64,000 nt of DNA from Pseudoduganella dura (GTDB lineage Bacteria > Pseudomonadota > Gammaproteobacteria > Burkholderiales > Burkholderiaceae_D): positions 682,001 through 746,000 of the forward strand of contig NZ_WNWM01000002.1 of assembly GCF_009727155.1 (NCBI RefSeq), written 5' to 3'. Under the pieces are notes generated by a model. The model did not search any database, was not told the DNA's origin, and saw nothing but the letters and a program-made list of their open reading frames with translations. Position numbers and translations under genes: made by a program. Position 1 is the first letter of the stretch. Each line of letters starts with the position of its first letter. This document shows positions 60,487-64,000 of the stretch, piece by piece.

Positions 60487-62675
60487 CGGTCGAACTGGTC
60501 CGGCGTCACCAGTTCGCCGAACTCCACGGTACGGGTGGCGATGTCGTGGTACGCGCCGACCAGCCCCATCTCGCCGCGCTCGATGCAATGACGCAGGTAT
60601 TCGCTGCCGGCAACGATCTCGGCCAGCGAATTCTCGATGTTCTGGCGCGTCACCAGCTCTAGCAGTTCCTTGCCGGCCGGTATGTGGGTGCCATGCGTGG
60701 CGCACTGGCACTGCCAGATCGAGCTCTGGATCTTGCCGGTGATCGTGCCGATGCTGTGGGCGTGCTCGTTCTTCAGCGCCAGGCCGATCGCGCCGCAGCT
60801 GGAGTGGCCCTTCACGACGATCAGCTTGGCGCCAAGCTTGTGCGCGATCTCCAGGCTGCCGATGATCTCGTCGCTGATCACGTTGCCGGCGATGCGGATC
60901 GTCAGCAGGTCGCCCAGTCCGGCGTCGAAGATGATTTCCGGCGACGTGCGCGAATCGATGCAATTGACCACCACCGCCATCGGATGCTGGCCGCCGGCCG
61001 TGGCATCGACCTGGTGCAGGTAATACTTCTTGATCCAGCGGCCGGCCTGGAAGCGCTCGTTGCCGTCCTTGAGCAGCTGCAGCACTTCCTCGGGCCGCAG
61101 CCGCGTCTGCGTTTCCTTGTCCAGCGCCGGCACGAACTGGATCGGGTCGGCCAGGCTGTACTCGTCGCGCAGGCCGATCACGTTCAGCTGCACGTCGCGC
61201 CCGGCCGCCGCCACGCGGTAGTCGTCGATCGTTTCCAGCACGTCGCTGTCGATGTAGTCGGCATTGGTGGCGTCGATCAGCACCTTCGAGCCGGGCGGCA
61301 CGTCCCACAGCGCGGTCTTGATCGTGGCCTTGTTCAGGAACGACACCTGGTTGGGCAATTCCATCTTGATCACTTCGCCGATATGCAGGCGGTACTGCTC
61401 GATCGAGAACGGGTTGCGGAAATTGCTGCGCAGCAGATAGAACAGGCTGGCGGCCAGGCCGATCAGCACACCCATCAGCAGGTCCGTGAACACGATGGCG
61501 GCCACCGTGATCGCGAACGGCACGAACTGCGACGCGCCGCGGGCGAACATGTCGCGGAACAGCGTGACCTTGGCCAGCTTGTAGCCCGTCATGATCAGGA
61601 TCGCCGCCAGCGCGGCCAGCGGAATCTGGTTCAGCACCGGGCTGAACACCAGCACGGCGAGCAGCAGCAGCAGCCCGTGCAGCACGGCCGAAGCCTTGGT
61701 TGCGTTACCAGTCTGGATATTGACCGAGCTGCGCACGATGACCGACGTTACCGGCAGGCCGCCCAGCAGGCCGGCGAAGATGTTGCCGACGCCTTGCGCC
61801 ACCAGTTCGCGGTTCGGCGGCGATTCGCGCTTGCGCGGATCGAGCTTGTCCACCGCCTCGACGTTGAGGAGCGTTTCCAGCGACGCCACGATGGCGATCG
61901 TGGCGCCGACGAACCACACGTCCGGATTGGCGAAATGACGCAACTCCGGGAAGTTCAGGTAAGCGCCCAGGTTGCCCACGTCGAGCGGCGGAATCTCGAC
62001 CAGGTGCGACTTCTCCAGGCCCATGCCCGGCGCATACCGGCTGAACAGCATGTGCAGCGTCACGCCCAGCACCACGACGAACAGCGGCGCCGGCAGCAGC
62101 TTGACGTTTTTCAAAGGCGTGCGATCCCAGTACAGCAGCACCAGCATCGACAGTGCCGCGATCACGACCGCACCGGGCGTGATGCTGCCGAGCGCGCTGC
62201 CCAGCGCGGAAAGCGTGGTCTCGCCGTTGGCCTGGAAGAACGAGTACTCGTCGGCGTTGTTGGCATCGTAGCCGAGCGCATGGGGGATCTGCTTCAGGAT
62301 CAGCAGGATGCCGATCGCGGCCAGCAGGCCCTTGATGACGTTGGACGGCACGTAATTGGCGATGAAACCGGCACGCAGGATGCCCATTGCCAGTTGCAGG
62401 AAGCCGGCGATCACGATCGATGCCAGCAGGATTTCAAATGCGCCGAGTTTGGTAATCGACGCCAGCACCACCGCCGCGAGGCCGGCGGCCGGCCCGCTGA
62501 CGCTGGTATGGGAACCGCTGATCAACCCGACCACTATACCGCCGATAATGCCGGAGATAATCCCCGAGAATAAAGGCGCGCCGGAGGCAAGTGCAATCCC
62601 CAGGCATAACGGCAAGGCGACGAGAAATACGACGATCCCCGCGGGGATATCTTGTTTCAATTGATGGATATTCAT
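60453..62675 (-). CDS. SulP family transporter fused to a beta-carbonic anhydrase
   Basis: 740 aa from the ATG at 62675 (MNIHQLKQD). A SulP membrane domain (about 1-400, many helices; GIALASGAPLFSGIISGIIGGIVVGLISGSHTSVSGPAAGLAAVV), an STAS-like segment (about 440-520), then a full beta-carbonic anhydrase (about 540-740) with zinc ligands in VVNCIDSRTSPEIIFDAG and VVKGHSSCGAIGLAL. This architecture fits bicarbonate uptake coupled to CO2/HCO3- interconversion. SulP-CA fusions are known in proteobacteria; substrate is inferred. Confidence 0.93.
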   Translation of the reverse strand: MNIHQLKQDIPAGIVVFLVALPLCLGIALASGAPLFSGIISGIIGGIVVGLISGSHTSVSGPAAGLAAVVLASITKLGAFEILLASIVIAGFLQLAMGILRAGFIANYVPSNVIKGLLAAIGILLILKQIPHALGYDANNADEYSFFQANGETTLSALGSALGSITPGAVVIAALSMLVLLYWDRTPLKNVKLLPAPLFVVVLGVTLHMLFSRYAPGMGLEKSHLVEIPPLDVGNLGAYLNFPELRHFANPDVWFVGATIAIVASLETLLNVEAVDKLDPRKRESPPNRELVAQGVGNIFAGLLGGLPVTSVIVRSSVNIQTGNATKASAVLHGLLLLLAVLVFSPVLNQIPLAALAAILIMTGYKLAKVTLFRDMFARGASQFVPFAITVAAIVFTDLLMGVLIGLAASLFYLLRSNFRNPFSIEQYRLHIGEVIKMELPNQVSFLNKATIKTALWDVPPGSKVLIDATNADYIDSDVLETIDDYRVAAAGRDVQLNVIGLRDEYSLADPIQFVPALDKETQTRLRPEEVLQLLKDGNERFQAGRWIKKYYLHQVDATAGGQHPMAVVVNCIDSRTSPEIIFDAGLGDLLTIRIAGNVISDEIIGSLEIAHKLGAKLIVVKGHSSCGAIGLALKNEHAHSIGTITGKIQSSIWQCQCATHGTHIPAGKELLELVTRQNIENSLAEIVAGSEYLRHCIERGEMGLVGAYHDIATRTVEFGELVTPDQFDRYRSDKAGLAA

Positions 62676-63287
62676 GGCGACACGCGTTCGATTCATGATC
62701 AGTCGTACGCACCAGCCCCTCATTCCACGAATCTTTTATAAGAATCGATGATTACCGAATATCGTGGACGGCAGCACTCCCGACTGGAGAGTGCCACACC
62801 GGCAATGAATAACGAAGCACCGCGATCACTCTCTGATAGAAACCGGAAGTGTAAAGGGCGCCCCATCTGCCGAAACAATATAACACGCGTTTTTTGCGGT
62901 GCGCAATTGAATGCCTGGCGAATAGCGATGAAATAAAAGTTTCGTCAAGGTTATTTTTATCTCAGGATATTTTTATTAGTATCCTGTAAATTCAAATGCG
63001 TGCAAACATGCGGGTCTCGAAGTGAAATAATTACGACGCATGATCGATATATATGCGATGAATATAGGAGAAAAAAGAAATAAAGATTGATCGGCAGTTG
63101 TCCGTCTCCTCCGGGAGCACAGGTCTGCACCGGAAGTAACTCCCTGGCGTGACACGGAAAGTTTCCGAAAACCGGGGTCAGACCCCGGTTTCCGGAAACT
63201 TTTCGCACGACGCGGGTGCGGGTGCGGAGGCGGCGAGAAACATGTTGCGATGCAACGCAGCAAGAACTTCTTGCATCGTCAAAAAAT
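62676..63287. other. Intergenic region with a long palindrome
   Basis: About 610 bp between the divergent SulP-CA and GntR genes. No protein-like frame. 62.9-63.09 kb is markedly AT-rich. Contains the dispersed palindrome at 63158-63202 and a GATGCAA / TTGCATC pair around 63250-63278 close to the operator. Confidence 0.5.
63158..63202. repeat. Dispersed palindrome of the GGGGTCAGACCCC type
   Basis: Arms of about 22 bp with one mismatch around a single central A: AAGTTTCCG...ACCGGGGTC and GACCCCGGT...CGGAAACTT. The same style of long palindrome as at 50.95-51.08 kb. Confidence 0.85.
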
Positions 63288-63311
63288 GGTGTTATAGTTC
63301 ACTACAACACC
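63288..63311. promoter_or_regulatory. GntR (YtrA-type) operator candidate
   Basis: 24-bp inverted repeat with arms GGTGTTATAGT and ACTACAACACC (one mismatch pair) around TC. It lies 35 bp before the GntR start. YtrA-type regulators usually repress their own operon through such GTGT/ACAC palindromes. Confidence 0.7.
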
Positions 63312-63346
63312 ACTTCATTAACTCACCGATTCCGGAGGACCCATGT

Positions 63347-63706
63347 ATGTGGAATGACAATGCGCCGATCTACCGCCAGCTGAAGGAGCGGGTGGTCGGC
63401 ATGATGCTCGATGGCTTGCTCAAGCCCGGCGATGCCCTGCCCTCGGTGCGGCAGGTGGCGGCCGATTTCCAGCTCAACCCGATCACCGTGTCGCGGGCTT
63501 ACCAGGAGCTGGTCGATGAAACCTTGGTGGAAAAACGAAGGGGGTTGGGTATGTATGTGACCGATGGCGCCGTGGAAAAACTGCTGGCAACGGAACGGGA
63601 GCGCTTCCTGCGCGAGGAATGGCCGGCGATGGTCGAACGCATCCGCCGCCTCGGCCTGGACATGGACCAGCTGCTGCGCACCGCGCAGCCGGGGAGCGCG
63701 GCATGA
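63347..63706 (+). CDS. GntR family (YtrA subfamily) transcriptional regulator
   Basis: 119 aa from the ATG at 63347, with GGAGGA 7 nt upstream. N-terminal wHTH: IYRQLKERVVGMMLDGLLKPGDALPSVRQVAADFQLNPITVSRAYQELVDETLVEKRRGLGMYV. The short helical C-terminus without a ligand domain defines the YtrA group, which regulate adjacent ABC transporters. Its stop overlaps the start of the ABC ATPase gene (ATGA at 63703). Confidence 0.93.
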   Translation: MWNDNAPIYRQLKERVVGMMLDGLLKPGDALPSVRQVAADFQLNPITVSRAYQELVDETLVEKRRGLGMYVTDGAVEKLLATERERFLREEWPAMVERIRRLGLDMDQLLRTAQPGSAA

Positions 63707-64000
63707 GCGCCGTCATTACCGCCCGCAACCTGACCAAGCGCTATGGCAGGCAGGCCGCTCTCGACGGCGTGAGTTTCGAAGTGCAGCCGGGCCGCATCGT
63801 GGGCCTGATCGGGCCGAACGGCTCCGGCAAGACCACCACGCTGAAGGCCGCGCTGGGACTGTGCCGCTTCGACGGCGAGCTGTCGGTGCTGGGCCTGGAC
63901 CCGCGCACGCAGCGCGACGCGCTGATGAACGATGTGTGCTTCATCGCCGACGTGGCGATCCTGCCCCGCTGGCTGAAGGTGAAGGAGGCCATCGATTTCG
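63703..64000 (+). CDS. ABC transporter ATP-binding protein (partial)
   Basis: First 99 codons; runs off the window end. ITARNLTKRYGRQAALDGVSFEVQPGRIVGLIGPNGSGKTTTLKAALGL shows Walker A (GPNGSGKTT); the Q-loop region follows near FIADVAILPRWLKV. YtrB-like ATPase expected to pair with a membrane permease beyond the window. Coupled to the GntR gene by a 4-nt overlap. Confidence 0.92.
   Translation, partial: MSAVITARNLTKRYGRQAALDGVSFEVQPGRIVGLIGPNGSGKTTTLKAALGLCRFDGELSVLGLDPRTQRDALMNDVCFIADVAILPRWLKVKEAIDF

Noticed and set aside
60684..62573. 629-codon open frame on the plus strand
   Set aside because: Antisense shadow of the SulP-carbonic anhydrase gene.

Overview
The window looks like a chromosomal segment of a high-GC betaproteobacterium of the Oxalobacteraceae, in the Massilia / Duganella / Telluria group. 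The reasons are the conserved block cysS-alkA-accA-tilS-lysC-tRNA-Ser with ppiA-ppiB-lpxH divergent from it, a PEP-CTERM sorted protein, several extracellular plant-polysaccharide hydrolases, and the dispersed inverted repeats (GTGTCTGACAC and GGGGTCAGACCCC types) that litter such genomes. Genus is inference; no rRNA or phylogenetic marker was compared.

Layout. 0-8.3 kb: a tandem HD-GYP protein, a PEP-CTERM protein paired with a secreted beta-helix (pectate-lyase-like) protein, a flavin reductase, a VF530-family protein, a DUF3237 protein, a lone NAD-binding 3HCDH-type domain and a small unknown protein. 8.5-20.2 kb: a chemoreceptor, then secreted glycoside hydrolases GH26, GH105, GH115 and GH106, a set suited to mannan, glucuronoxylan and rhamnogalacturonan/pectin side chains. 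GH115 has LacI-type operator-like sequences in front of it.

20.65-33 kb is visibly more AT-rich and looks acquired. It has remnants of tRNA-Ser 3' ends with terminators, a P4-type integrase interrupted by one UGA codon, a TerC-like (DUF475) fragment, an HxlR / DoxX / SDR cluster with an internally deleted haloalkane dehalogenase, a PEBP-like protein, a zinc alcohol dehydrogenase, an alpha/beta hydrolase with an AraC regulator, a LysR regulator with a double-domain Asp/Glu racemase, and a decayed IS256-family element. 33-39 kb returns to polysaccharide-type genes: a second, frameshifted GH105, an unknown Tat-exported protein, an orphan molybdenum hydroxylase subunit and a beta-propeller protein. 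39-47 kb holds a hybrid histidine kinase and a TetR-controlled five-gene operon (Old Yellow Enzyme, SDR, hydrolase, SCP2-like protein, quinone reductase). An intact tRNA-Ser(GCU) lies at 48.0 kb. A 15-bp copy of its 3' end lies at 20.84 kb in the same orientation, so the whole 27-kb interval could be one island.

48-64 kb is core chromosome: lysC, tilS, accA, alkA, cysS, two cyclophilins, lpxH, then a DinB-like protein, a GH19 lysozyme, a TPR-like membrane protein, a DUF1439 lipoprotein, a DUF72 protein, a SulP-carbonic anhydrase fusion, and a GntR (YtrA-type) regulator translationally coupled to an ABC transporter ATPase cut by the window end.

No CRISPR array, defence cassette or obviously new multi-gene system was seen. 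The most unusual material is the tRNA-Ser-associated repeat structure at both ends of the putative island, and several genes caught in mid-decay.
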